A stretch of DNA of 64,000 bases. It comes from Drechslerella dactyloides. Its lineage: Eukaryota; Ascomycota; Orbiliomycetes; Orbiliales; Orbiliaceae. Positions 22,715 through 39,054 of this stretch are shown here, piece after piece. A program made the translations under genes and the position numbers. The notes beneath the pieces were generated by a model that did no database searches, had not been told where the DNA came from, and saw only the letters and a list, made by a program, of their open reading frames with translations. Location of the stretch: NCBI GenBank assembly GCA_020064725.1, contig JAGTWJ010000019.1, positions 3,472,001 through 3,536,000 on the forward strand, read 5' to 3'. The first letter of the stretch is position 1; each line of letters begins with the position of its first letter.

Positions 22715-22955
22715 CGTGGTTGGTGTTCTATTGCAAATGAGAAAGTGTGATGGACCCGAAGCGATGTCGGTTGCATTTTGAGATGACAAATCCGAATTGT
22801 CCTTTAGCTCTATTGCCTCAACACCAAAAGACGGCAAAGCACTGACCAACCGGCCTGCGCAAAACTGCAATTTTATGAGATATCAAGATATTCTTACTAG
22901 ATACACTGAAATGAAGGCGCTACAATATCTTGTGCGCAAGTCACGAGACAAAACT

Positions 22956-26666
<3,711 letters not shown>

Positions 26667-29600
26667 ATGACGCAGGACTGGTTTACGAGACATAGAACAC
26701 AGGCCCCAGATGGGTTGCATTCTGCTTCCCACCTGGCGGACGGCGGCACAGCCAGCGAGGACACTGTCATGCTGGACGCTCCTGGGGACCCCATCGTGTC
26801 CCGCAAGGAGATGGAGCAGACTCTAGCAAAACGGGCAGAAGATCTTGTGGATAAACTTCCTGGGCCCCGTCGACGACCAGCAGAAGACTCTGACTCCGAT
26901 GTCGAACGCGGCAATGAAACCGACAGCGGTGGCGAGGAGGAAGATGCCGAAATCGTCACCTCCAACGTTCGACGCATCTCCAAGGCTCAACAGAAAGAGA
27001 CATTCGAAAAATGGTATGCGTATATATGCGAAACCCCGCTTTCATAGGCACTCGTAACGGCCTGTCCCGTCCCGTCTGTGCGCACATGCCCTGTCTTAAT
27101 ATCCGTAACTAAACCTCGTACCCCTGTCACAACTAGGTTCTCTAAAAGAGCTCTTGATATCGTCAACAACCCACAGCGGCAGATCGAGGGGCCTGACGAC
27201 TGCGAAGTGATATCCATAAAATCGCTGCTTTCCAACACTACAAAGACCATCATCACGGACCCTCGTGAATACCAATTGGAGCTCTTTGAGAAAGCCAAAC
27301 ATCAAAATACCATCGCTGTGCTGGACACGGGCTCTGGTAAAACGCTGATCGCAACGCTACTCATCCGCTGGATGATTGACCAGGAACTTGAGGAACGTGC
27401 TAAGGGCCACGCTCCAAAAATATGTGTTTTCCTCGTTAGTACCGCCATCCACGGCTTGTGAAATCGTGAGGTTCTTGCGGTAACTAATGCTGCTGGCTTA
27501 GGTCAACTCTGTCACTCTTGTCTTCCAGCAAGCTGCGGTCCTCAAGTGCAACCTGGACGCTGCTGTTGGAACGTACTGCGGCGAAATGGGAACAGACCTC
27601 TGGACTAGAGAACAATGGGTGGCGAAACTGCGAGAAGAGAAAATCTTTGTAGCCACAGCCGACGTTATCTTCAACTGCCTGACGCATTCGTTCCTCAAGA
27701 TGAGTGACTTCAGCCTCTTGATATTCGATGAGTGTCACCATACAAAGAAACAGCATGCATATGCACGGTAACGAGACCTCTTAATAACTCTTTAATGCCC
27801 AGCTCCTTTCTAACAGTGCAGCAGGATCATGAGGGAGTTCTATGAGCCGGAGAAGGTTGAAAACAGACCCCATATCTTTGGCATGACGGCCTCGCCTGTA
27901 GACGCTCGCGTTGATGTTGTTAAGGCCGCACAGTACGCAATGCATCCATCCTGATATCTGTCAAGGGAACCGGTTTCTAATCTAGGAATATCTAGGCAGC
28001 TTGAGCGTCTTATGCACAGCCGTATTTGTACTACGAGTGACCCGGCTCTCCTCCGCAAATTCTTCACGAAGCCTGAAGAGATGACCCTTGAATACACGGG
28101 CCTGAAGGACCCCCGTCCTACCAAACTCAACTCCGAACTGTGGCCTTATAGGAAAACAAAATGCTTGGCTCCCATCTTCCGTTTCATCGATGATGTCGCA
28201 AGCCGTGATCTGGGACCCTGGTGTTCTGACCACATATGGGCAATCAGCTTGACAGAGCTGGAGACGGCTCGCCAGGAACGTCGTGCCGGTGCCAAATCTT
28301 TGGCTAATAACCAATATGGCTTACCCGATAACACCGAGGAGCTAGAAAAGGAGGTTAGGCAACTGAAGGAGGCAAGAAAAATCATCGAGGCTCACCAATT
28401 TGAAGAACCGGATCCGACTTCGGAGTTCTTGAGCCCAAAGCTATACGCGCTGCTACACTTCCTTGTTCACGCATTCGACCAACATCCCGACTATAAATGC
28501 ATCATATTCGTCACGAGAAGATATACCGCGCAGTGCATTGAGGCCATCTTCAAAAAGATCTTCAAGCGATTTGGAAAGGAATTTCTCATAAGGGTCGGAA
28601 TTCTCGTTGGCACCAGCGGCTTCCAGCTCGGGAACGACAGCATGACGTTTCGTTCACAGACTCTGGCCCTCCATCGTTTTAGGAGCGGTCATTTGAACTG
28701 TCTTATCGCAACCTCGGTAGGCGAGGAAGGACTCGATGTTCCGGATTGCAACCTTGTCATCCGCTTCGATCTATATGGCACCATGATACAATACATCCAG
28801 TCTCGCGGCCGAGCGAGACACAACACCTCCATGTATATACACATGGTGGAAACGGACAACTGGGGACACAAGCAAATTGTACAGGACGGCCAGGAAGCTG
28901 AGAAGATCATGAAGGAATTTTGTAAAAAGCTGCCGGAGGATAGATTGCTCGACAAAGAACCTCCAAATGAGAGCCTTGGACCGGATCCGACTGACGACCT
29001 GTCCTATATCGTGCCGGAGACTGGTGCCAAGTTAACCTTAAACTCCAGCATGCAAATTCTCAATCAATTTGTTGATCGCTTGGTAGGTCTCCACACTACT
29101 ACCCTTAGAATGCCTTTCAGGGTGCTAATCCTCTTGCTAGGGTCATGAGGAAGGAATGACTGCCGAACGGGCTATATACATTATTGAGCCTATACCCGGT
29201 AACGGCTTCAGATGCGAAATAAAATTGCCCACTCTCTCCCCGATCAGATCTGTGGAAGGGAGTTCCAACAGATCGAAATCTCGAGCCAAACAACTAGCAG
29301 CCTTTGAAGCCTGCAAGCAGTTGCATGCCCGAAATTTTTTGGACAACTATCTGATGCCAATCTACGTTGAGAAAGTCAGACCCCTCATGGCTAATGCTCA
29401 CCTTGCCGTGGACTCACACCGGACCAACGTGTATCCGTCCCGCATCAAGCCGTCGTTTTGGGAGCGCAAAGAGCCTCCCATTCCCACGAAGCTTTGGGCT
29501 ACGTGTATCACGCTCCGCGAACCACAGCAGCTCGGAAAAGCTAGCCAAGGAATCTGTCTCTTGACTCGAGAGAAGCCTCCCAAGTTTCCTTCATTCCCAC

Positions 29601-32113
29601 TCTATTTCGATCGAGGCGGCACGTCATTTGTAGACTGTGTCACGATGGATGAGCCAATCAGCTGTGCGGGCCGTATTGATAAGTTCAATAAGTTCACGTT
29701 TCGCTTCTTTGTTGATATTTTCAACAAAGAATTCGAAATTCTGACTGAGGCTCTGCCATACTGGGTTCTCCCCGTGAAGCTTAACAAGGCAGCCACATCT
29801 GGATCCGCTATGGACGACCTGATCGACTGGGACTTGGTTGACTATGTGCAGACGACGGACGAAATTCCATTCGATATCGCAACGACGCCGCCAGAGTTCT
29901 ACTTTGGCAAGTTTGTGCTTGATCGTCGACAGGGAGCTCGCCGATTCTACATCACGGGCCACGAACCAAAGTACCATCCATACGATCCTATCCCCGATGG
30001 CGCTGCGAATGCCCCACACACATTCAATATCATCGACTACAGTTACTCGGCCGGAAAGAAGGGGTGGCAACGATGGGCTGGAGAACTGCCGGACAATCAG
30101 CCCGTCTTGATTGTTGAGCGTGTTCTCCATCGCCTCAATTGTCTTGACAAGCCAACGGAGCGCGAAATGACCCAGAACACACTCGCCTACATTGTCCCGT
30201 CCCCCTTCAGAATATCCCCAGTAAGCTCTTTCGGTTATCTCAAGCTTCCTATGAGTTTCACTGCTAATTTGGATGAATCTGTAGTTGCCAGCTAAGTTCT
30301 GCACAATGGGTCTTTTATTCCCGGCCATCAGCACAAGAATCGATTCATATCTCCATGCTTACGACGTCTGCAATCTCTTGAACGTCCCTGTTGATCTCGG
30401 TGTTGCCCTCGAGGCAATTACCAAAGACTCGGACAACACAGCGGACCACGGGGAAGAGCCCGCCAACAAGCGTCGTGGCATGGGCAACAACTATGAGCGT
30501 CTCGAGTTCTTAGGAGGTAAGGAACCTGAGTGCTTTTCCTGTATGAAACTAGCAGATTCGCTTACTCATGCCTTCACTGGGTAGACTGTTACTTGAAACT
30601 GGGTACTACAATCACGCTTTTCGCAACTAACCCAGAGAACGATGAGTTTGAGTACCACGTGAAGCGAATGCTTCTGGTCTGCAATCAAAATCTCTTCAAC
30701 CGCGCGAAAGAGTTCGAGCTGTACAAATATATCCAGTCGGAGGGGTTTTCTAGGTCAGTCATCTCAAAACTACCCGCCAGAATTATCAACTAATGCTTTA
30801 GTAATGTAGACGCTTGTGGTACCCAATGATTACTCTCATTCGAGGTAAAGGCGTAGGAAAAGCCCAATCGGAGAGAACGCACAAGTTAAGCGACAAGTCA
30901 GTTGCAGACGTGTGCGAAGCGATGATTGGTGCTGCCTATTGCAGCGGTGGCCTTGACATGGCCGCCCGCATGGTGACATCCCTCCTGAAGACTGAGCAGC
31001 ACCAAATCAACAGCTTCAAAGACTACTACACCCTTTACAAGCTTCCCGAATACCAGACTGCCCCAGTCTTGGCTTCGCAGCAGGAACTTGCAAACCAGAT
31101 TGAGAAAGAGATGGGGTATAGATTCAAGTACCCGCGACTGCTCAGGTCTGCGTTCACGCATCCTTCTTTCCCAGCTTCCTGGGAGAGGATTCCATGCTAC
31201 GAACGGCTCGAGTTTTTGGGCGATGCTCTCATCGATATGGCTTGCGTCGAGGACCTTTGGGAGCGGTTCCCTAGTAGGGACCCACAATGGTTGACCGAGC
31301 ACAAGGTAGAAACACAGCCTTTGAGTTAGTATCGCCACGAGATTTACTTGCTAAACATAATCTTATAGATGAGTATGATCAACAACCGATTTCAAGGAGC
31401 ACTCTGTGTCAAACTTGGACTTCACCGACACCTCCGTGCGATTGGAGCGCACATCAACACCGCGGTTCAGGAATATGTCCAGCTTATCACCGAGGCTCAA
31501 ATTGCCTCCAATGATTCTGTCGACTACTGGATCGATGTCAAGCCGCCCCCCAAGGTATGCAAACAAATCCAACCTTATCTCCCTTGATGTACATTGCTAA
31601 CTTTGGCTGCTGCAGGTTCTCCCGGATATCCTTGAGGCGTACGTGGGCGCCCTCTTCGTTGACTCCGAGTTCGACTACAGCGTCGTCACCAAGTTCTTCT
31701 ACGATCATATCCGGCCGTTCTTCATGGACATGTCCATCTTTGATGCGTTTGCCGGAAACCACCCGGTCACACGCCTGACTTCGCGCATGACGGAGCTCGG
31801 CTGCCAGGACTTCCGCATCTTCTCGAAGGAGTTCAGAGACCGCGACAGCAGCTATGTCCTCAGCGTGGTGATGTTCCACAACACCATCATGGCAGAGGGC
31901 AAGGCATCTTCCGCGAAGAACTCGCGGACCAAGGCGGCGGAAAACGCGGGGAGGGTGCTGGACGGGATGGCGACGGAGGAGTTTATGAAGACGTGCGTAT
32001 GCGGTCAGTTGCGCAAGATGGAGGCCGAGGAACGCGGTAACGAGAAGGCTAAGAAGGATGCCGAGAAGGGGGCGTTGAAGGAGCATGGGCACCTCCTCAC
32101 CGCTATTGCTTAG
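26667..32113 (+). CDS. dcl1: Dicer-like protein 1 (RNA silencing endoribonuclease)
   Basis: Dicers cut double-stranded RNA into small RNAs for quelling, heterochromatin or antiviral silencing. I read eleven exons: 26667-27013, 27137-27434, 27502-27767, 27825-27932, 27996-29082, 29141-30220, 30285-30516, 30585-30753, 30810-31305, 31369-31554, 31616-32113; 1588 residues, typical of Dcl1. Helicase motifs: DTGSGKT near residue 180, DECHH near 291, MTASP near 323, EEGLDVPDC and QSRGRAR near 607. A Dicer dimerisation domain starts near 700 and a weak PAZ-like region follows. RNase IIIa: YERLEFLGD near 1131 (the splice falls inside LG|D) with [12 protein letters not shown] near 1226. RNase IIIb: [15 protein letters not shown] near 1325 with [11 protein letters not shown] near 1424. 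The C-terminal dsRNA-binding domain keeps a Cys/His/Cys/Cys zinc-type set (GCQDF, MFHN, CVC). All catalytic acidic residues look intact, so the gene appears functional. Confidence 0.95.
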
Positions 32114-32762
32114 TTCCGTTCTCATTTTTGAATTTGTTTTTCGTTTTGCTTTCTTTTCTGCTCTTCTTTTCTTTTGGACATCAGACTGCGACTGAACGCG
32201 AGGCATGCGTCTTGCCGGCTGGCCTAGGTCGCCTCTTACTTTATACCCGGAGGTGGGATATAATGTCTTGGGGGCATTGTATGTCTGCCTTGGGCGATAG
32301 AGGGGAGGTTGCAGGCGGGCTGGTAAGGCACGATGCGGCAGGTATACACAAACAGGCGAATACATAACAAAGTGCATCTTGTCAACTTCTTCGACCCGTG
32401 CGTCGCTTCTTCGTTACGACAGATTGCATATCCTGCATGTTTTCCAGTCCCATCTTCTACAGCAAGCACTCTACTCAATTATATATATCAGAATGAGACG
32501 CTCTGTGGACAGATACCGTAATCTGCGCGATAGCAGCACTGCAGTGCTAGAGTTACCGATGAATACTTATCCATATTATGAAACCCTAAAGGGCAAAGAG
32601 CACGAGAGATATTCAGAAGCATGCGTGCCGCTAGTATCAAAAATTCGAAACCAGTTGCAAGTGCGCTAGGTGAAAATGTTCGCCAAAAACTCCAAAGGGG
32701 CGCTAAAGTGTCAGTACATGCGGGAATGGTATCATTAGCATTGGCAGATTCCGTCTTGTTCA
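32114..32762. other. Convergent 3' intergenic region
   Basis: Between the DCL1 stop and the CorA-like stop. T-rich after DCL1. No gene seen. Confidence 0.6.
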
Positions 32763-35700
32763 TCATACGGTAACCTCTTGACGGGGGGACGCACGCCACC
32801 GCCACCGCCAACTAAATGGTGCCCGCAGCGTTCGAGATATGTATCGTCTCCCCTTCTCTCCCACTAAAAACTGCACCCAAGAGCTGTTGTACCGGCCCGC
32901 TCGCGCATAAAGCAGACAGGCGAAAAACCACGGCAGCGATATCGCGATTTTAGCCTTTACGCTGAGTCGATCGAACGCCTCAGCTTCGCCCACCCACACG
33001 GTTAGCAGGAACGTCGTACCCGCCAACGTCGGCAGCACAAAGGCGTGCAAGAGCCTATACAAAGTAATCGGCAGCTTGAATTTCTCATAGCGCAAGCTCA
33101 CAAATTCCAGCATACCATACCAAAGGGACACCGAGAGGCCGACGACGACGGCTGTTAAGATGAGCTGTCCCCAGCGTGGGAGCTGTGTATCTCCCCAGAT
33201 GCGGGCAAGCTGCAAGCCAGGTAGCAGACAGCCTACCGCCGTAGCGGCGTACACTATAATCACGTAACGCGGCAGCGGAGGCTTCTTGAGCCAGCTCTCT
33301 ATATCATAGAAAAAGCTTTTCCGGCGAAGTTGGTAAAACCTGAGCAGCAGACATAATCCAACAGCCAGCGTGAATCCAAGGCAGCTGGCCACAACGATCG
33401 CCCCCCGTCGCCATCTCAGCAGTTGCATTGGCTGGCCGGACCAGGGCTTGAACAGCAGCACGGCTGGAATCACCAGCATGAGTGGCAATGGCGCGATGAG
33501 GAAAACCCCAGCGATATTTGCAAAACGTGGCCGGAGAAAGATGCCAGTCAGCATGAGCAAGACCACCGCGCAGCCACAAGCGATCGCTATTCGAGGTGCA
33601 GCTTCGAGCTCCGCTTCCAGAACAGCCCAGAAAAACGCAAAGAGGCCGGTGAGGAAAACGGCTGCCATAGGGAACATCGGGACTTTGACGTGAGTGTACG
33701 ATTTGATCCGCCACAGAGCCGCAGCCCGACCGAACATCACGCCGGAAACAAATGTTAGAATGCACGCGACCACTTTGAAAGCAATCGTCTTAGCAGCAGT
33801 GAGAATCAACGGAATGCCCAGTGCCAAGAAGCTCAAAATGACCGTATAGGACCAGACCGGATCTTTACCGACGAGCTTTGGTAGGCAAATTTTGATATAC
33901 GCGCTGGCTGGGATTCCCTCGTGTTGCGGTACTATACCATCGGAATATATCTTGTTCTTGAGTGACTCTTTGATCCGGGTCCGCAGGCGGCTACGAATAA
34001 AAATCCGGGCCGAATATGAGGCAAGCAGGAGTAAGGATGCCAACCAGAAAAATTTCCCAACAGTTGGTTGAAGTGTCTATACCTAGGAGGAGAGTTATAG
34101 CGCAGTCTTGTTAGCCAAGGGTCGACGATGATCGAGCTCGCATATATAAATCTCAAGGACAGCGGTCAGAGCATAGAGGTAGAGACAGCAGTACTTGCCT
34201 CGATTTGCATGCTAAAAAACGTAGCAGCAAAGGACACAGGAATAAATATGAAGGCAAGTTCAGTGAGCTTCCCGACAGATGAGGCTTCTGTGATAGCTTT
34301 CTGGGATTCCAGAATCGACATTGAGGACATGAGCGCTTGAAAGGTGTGGTTCGAGCGTTCGGCAACCTGGGTCCGGAATCGCAAGACCTTCTTAAGCACC
34401 GACATTGCAGCAGCTACCTCTTCATGCGCTGCATTCTGGTAGGTCGTGACCCCGGATTTGCGGATCGACGCTTGTAGCGAATCGATATAGTCTTGAGTGT
34501 TTTGAATCGAGTGGCTCACTTCAGAGAGACTCGCCCGATAGCCCGAGAGTGAGCTCGCCCAATGGTTAATCTTTTGCTGCAGCTCGCCTGTATTTGACAT
34601 CGTCCGGTCGATATCGTCAACCGCTGCCTCAAGTGCTGTCAAGGTGTCAGCGAGGAAAGCTATCCGGTCTCTAATAAAATGCGCCTGGTTCGCAGTTCTT
34701 AGCTCTTCAAGACACAAGCATTTCCTGCACCAGTATTCAAGCCAGGAGTCGAAAGCGTCTCGGGTGTTGTGTAATACTTTTGCAGCCCGGTGATCTGGCA
34801 CTGGCATGATTCGAGTGCCAAAGTCCTGGAGTGCGCATTCATAAAATTCCCGGCGACTTCTGCCTCCCTTATCTTTAATTTTGTATCTGAGTTGGCGGAC
34901 GGGATCGAACAAACAGACTTCTAGATAACGCATAGGTAAGAGCCGGAACGATCACTGATAAGGATATTCATGCCTCATAGGAATCAGTTTCTCGCACCAA
35001 TCTTGTGTCCATAACATTCAGTTGAAGTCCAGGACGCTCGCTCGTCAGCGCTTTCGACGCTGAGGCCCCGAGTCGTGAAGAGAGTTTGATGCGGGCGGTG
35101 TATTCGATTTGATAGTGTTATTTCCGTCACATCCCCTGCAAAAACAGAGCTTTCCAAGATGTTTGACTTGCCGATTATCTCAAAGTGATTCTTATTCGAC
35201 ATGGCGACCCAACTGTGAGCAAGATTAAGGTCGCAAGCAGCTTTAAGAGCGAGTATCTCATGGCTAGCGTTGTATTCTGATTGCATCGCCAATTGTTTCC
35301 AGTCGAAGTGAAACCCAGCGCTGTCATCCTGTTGAAGATCTCGTTTAGAGCAGAAGGTGCTGAAATTGTGCTGTGATATTTCGGGCTGTATATCCTGCGC
35401 TCCGGATTCTGATTGATGAAAGCTCCAGCGCAGGCTGTCGTTGAACGTCATAAAGTCGAATATTCCCTCCTTCTGTGCGTTCAGGGTCCCGAATAAGTGG
35501 GAAGCAACGAAAGCTGGCGGAATCCGTAGTTCTGCGTAAAGGAAGTTCAACATTGCCAATGTAATATCTTGAACAAGCAGATACGTTATTGTAGACTGTT
35601 CAGGACGATGCGATCTCAGGGTAGTGATAAAGTCCTGGCAGTCGCTCTCTTTGGACCAGCGCTGACGATCTTCAATCTGGCATGGCTGTTGCTGTTCCGC

Positions 35701-36077
35701 GGATGCCTCCTTAATTCGAACCATCACTATATCGACTTTCCGATCATGGTCTTCTCCAAATGACTCTGTGAGCTGTCCGTAAAAATTGCTGTTGCTGAAG
35801 TACGGATTGTACTTTGACATTTCTTTTCGCAGATTCTTGAGGTGTGGCCAGGCGGGTTTTTCTAAAGGGCAGGCGTTGGTTAGTTTTATTGATACACAGA
35901 TGTTTGCAGTCATATGCACTTACTTGCTTTGTCTTCAGCTTTGTCTCCAGTCCCGGAATCAGCTGTGTCTCCAGTCCCGGGGTCAGCTGGGGGTGGAGTC
36001 GCTGGTCCAGGAGGCCAGCCATGGGCAGCAAGGGGCGAAATCCATTTCGTTTCAGTCGTTTCCGACGATTCCGCCAT
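32763..36077 (-). CDS. CorA-like protein fused to a polytopic membrane domain (12 predicted helices)
   Basis: Four exons, 35924-36077, 34998-35861, 34199-34920 and 32763-34076, 1017 residues. Exon 1 encodes a Pro/Asp-rich start with an imperfect repeat (DPGTGDT, DSGTGDK). Residues about 55-560 fit the soluble part of fungal CorA-like proteins: a mixed N-terminal domain and long helices (SLSGYRASLSEVSHSIQNTQ). Then come the two CorA-type helices, LTELAFIFIPVSFAATFFSM and FFWLASLLLLASYSARIFI. The GMN signature that defines the CorA Mg2+ pore is replaced by SMQ (FFSMQIE). Unusually the chain continues with about ten more hydrophobic segments (for example GVFLIAPLPLMLVIPAVLLF, VVGLSVSLWYGMLEFV). 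The third intron starts with GC (GAG|GCAAGT..ATAG); this join gives FFSMQIETLQPTVGKFF, the expected family sequence, and no GT alternative keeps frame. Transport activity is uncertain. Confidence 0.82.
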
Positions 36078-37199
36078 TATTCACGAAATGTATATAGATG
36101 GCTTCTATCGAAGAGGAGATAATTAATGAGACGAGAGTCGGGCTTAGTCTCGAGGCAGACGCCAAGTCAAGCTTAAGTGAGATCTCCGACTTTGAGTACT
36201 ACCTAGGCGGCCGTAATTAGCGTTCGGACGGAAATGATATAATCTGTTTCAAATGCGGGTCGCCCTGCTTCTTAAGACGTAGAAGCATACTTTATATACG
36301 CGCCAAGCGCCATGCAACAGCATATTAACATGTTATCGCAATTCCTGTTGCCAAAGCGTGCGCAGCTGAATTGAAAAGCTCGAGCCTCGCGGCTCTGGTG
36401 GAGCTCGCCTCCGGTGAAAGCCTCGGCTGCAATCCAGAACGGCGCCTTGCAAACCTTGCAGTATGTCAACGAATAGCTTTCCATCCATCAGGTTAGCCAT
36501 GCGGTATCTCTGTCGAGTGCAGAATGTATGCAGCAGAATCTGAATGCGCATCGTCTGCAGCAAGGCGGCGGTTGTGGCGGAACGTGAGCCATGTTTGGTT
36601 TCCTTTGGGACGGCGCCAGGTAGACGTGCGGAGAAGCCATTTCGTTATAACGTTATATCTGTGATGTCGAGTTAAGGATCCAAGCACTGCCTCAGAACGA
36701 GGCGGTAGGAAGTTTATCGCGGCCCCATGACAGTGAAACAACAAAACCTGGGTCTTGGTACTGTCGCTATCGTCTAGCTGGTCTCGGCATGATGCTAAGC
36801 TTTGTTCGTCTCGAGGCCAGGATCACATCGGTTGCTCGGCATAGATGTCAATGCACAGACCCTGGACGCGTCGACGGTCTCGTCGCTGGAGCTCAAAGAA
36901 GATCGGATATATATAGGCCGCTGTCGATGCTAAATATAACCAGGAACGGAGTCTTCGCGGATATACTTTTGCAAACGCCGTAACAGCCGATGGCGAGATG
37001 TATTTAAACGGTGTCGGTCGACCGTGACGTCTGTCGAGGGACCCGTTACTAAAGCCGTAATCGATAAATACCACACACCAACGCAGAACATTCCAACCTA
37101 ACTTTGTCGACATTATTCGACTCTAGCTTTAACCTCAAGCATATCAATCCACCAATCGATAAATTATATATACGATTCTCATCTCAGGGTAGACACAGC
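36078..37199. other. Divergent intergenic region
   Basis: Between the CorA-like gene (minus) and the methyltransferase (plus). A TATTTAAA element near 37000-37007 could serve the methyltransferase. No gene seen. Confidence 0.5.
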
Positions 37200-38039
37200 A
37201 TGACCGACAATACTGACAAAACATACATCCACGGCCACCATCCTTCCGTTCTTACCTCCCACTCCTGGCGCACGCTCCAAAACTCCGCCTCCTACCTCAT
37301 CCCCCACCTCGAACCCTACAAATCCTCCACCTCGACCCCTCTCGCCATCCTCGACGCAGGCTGCGGCCCCGGCACCATCACCTGCGACCTCGCCTCCCGC
37401 CTCCCGCACGCCCAAGTCACAGGCATCGACTACGTCCTCCAATCTACCTGCACCCCGCTCGCCGCCTCCCGCAACCTCACCAACGTCACTTTCCAGCAAG
37501 CCGACATCTTCGCGCTGCCGTTCTCCGACGCATCCTTCGACATCATCCACCTGCACCAAGTGCTTCAGCACCTCCCCGCCCCGCCCACCGCTGCCATCGC
37601 CGAGCTGGTCCGCGTCTGCAAGCCCGGCGGCATCATCGCCGTGCGAGAAGCGGACTTTAGCGTCTTCAGCTGGTTTCCCGCGAACGAGGGACTGGATAAA
37701 TGGCAGGCAACGTACATGGCCACCGCGCGCGCCGCGGGCGGCGACCCGCTTGCCGGCAAGAAGCTGCACCGCTGGTTCATGGACGCGGATATCCCGCGGC
37801 GGGATATCAGCTGCAGTTCCAGCTGCTGGACGTACAGCACGCCTGAAGAGCGGCAGTGGTGGGGCAACATGTGGGCTGAGCGGACGCTGAAGAGCAACTT
37901 TCGCGAGCAGGCGACGAAGCATGGTGTTACCGAGGCTGAGCTTGTGTCTATTGCCGCCGCGTGGACCGATTGGGCTGCCCAGGAGGACGGGTGGATCATG
38001 ATTCCGTCCGGCGAGGTGGTCGTCAAGGTGAACAAGTAA
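37200..38039 (+). CDS. SAM-dependent class I methyltransferase (UbiE-like)
   Basis: Single exon, 279 residues from the ATG at 37200; the frame stays open further up to an ATG at 37104, but the segment MTDNTDKTYIHGHHPSVLTS matches the usual start of fungal methyltransferases of this type. Motif I is LAILDAGCGPGTITCDLASR near residue 48, motif II/III VTGIDYV, motif IV SFDIIHLHQVLQHLPAP and the post-motif VCKPGGIIAVREADF. The C-terminal third (AERTLKSNFREQATKHGVTE) is the variable substrate-binding part. The methyl acceptor cannot be told: related proteins act on quinones, sterols or secondary metabolites. There is no neighbouring biosynthetic core gene, so a metabolite cluster is not supported. 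Confidence 0.85.
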   Translation: MTDNTDKTYIHGHHPSVLTSHSWRTLQNSASYLIPHLEPYKSSTSTPLAILDAGCGPGTITCDLASRLPHAQVTGIDYVLQSTCTPLAASRNLTNVTFQQADIFALPFSDASFDIIHLHQVLQHLPAPPTAAIAELVRVCKPGGIIAVREADFSVFSWFPANEGLDKWQATYMATARAAGGDPLAGKKLHRWFMDADIPRRDISCSSSCWTYSTPEERQWWGNMWAERTLKSNFREQATKHGVTEAELVSIAAAWTDWAAQEDGWIMIPSGEVVVKVNK

Positions 38040-39054
38040 ACCCATCCACCCGGTGACAATGAAAATCGAACCTAGTGGATTGGTCCGTATTTCGGTTAAA
38101 TAATGAATAACGATTTGAAATTTTTTTTCGCGTAGATAGAATTCTTGAGAAGAACAGATTCTATCATTTAAGAGATAATTTTGGCGAGATGTTCAAAGTT
38201 TTTCCCGGCTGTTGAATTCATGAATGTCAGCCCTCTAAAATTCGTTCGGTATATCAATGGACAGCCGTCTGTACAGTATATATATGACGGCTGCTTACGG
38301 TTGGACTGGTTCACGCTGGTGCAGTCAAGCTGGCAAGTAAAAGTAGGAGGAGATATTATGATTAGCATTATCATGGCGCCGCCTCTGCCCCTCCGGTCCG
38401 CCGGCCTCATGGCCGTCCAACTGTCGCCGACGTCTAGCTCGCGGCCGTGGTCATGTACAGTAGTATCTCTGTCAATGCACAAGTCAAGCGTAGAACCCGC
38501 AAAAGCCAAAACCAAATACAGGTAAACGAATAATACAGGAATAGAAGTAATAAAATATCCGCATAGACAATCGAGGGTGTAAAGGAAAAAAAGAAGAGTA
38601 TACAAAGCGGAGAAGAGTAAAAAACCAAAAGGAAAGGGCACGCATTGCGTGTCGCCGTGGCATCATCTGAGCGAGAAACACAAGGATTGGCGGACGGACG
38701 GCCGTAAAAACACTCATAGCAATGGGCGGGAAGCACGACCAAAGCTAAAACCCTCCTCCGCCTCATTCGTTCAGTCGACAGCTGTATAAATCTACACATA
38801 TCTCTTTGTTTCGTTCGTTCCCGTTCTCGCTCGCCTTGGTTCGATAATTCGCAGCAGCAGCCCCTCTATCAGTCATCTCCAACAGGCCACAAGAAACAGA
38901 CGTACGTTGTCGCTTCAATCCAAGAAAATCTCAAAAAAGCGAGAGTAAACTCCAGTTTCTCCTCTTCCACTCGGATCAACAAAGGAAAACAGATCCCGCA
39001 ATGCATGTGAAAGCAAATGTACGGTAGTCGTCAATCCTCCGCCGCGAGCTGGGA
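38040..39054. other. Convergent intergenic region, AT-rich
   Basis: Between the methyltransferase stop and the KEI1 stop. Overlapping hydrophobic minus-strand ORFs at 38168-38799 arise from A-rich plus-strand sequence and have no motif. No gene supported. Confidence 0.5.

Noticed and set aside
37104..37199. Upstream start for the methyltransferase
   Set aside because: The extra 32 residues do not look like the family and the ATG at 37200 begins the expected N-terminus.
38168..38799. Overlapping hydrophobic minus-strand ORFs
   Set aside because: Produced by A-rich plus-strand sequence in the convergent 3' region; two frames are open at once and no family fits.
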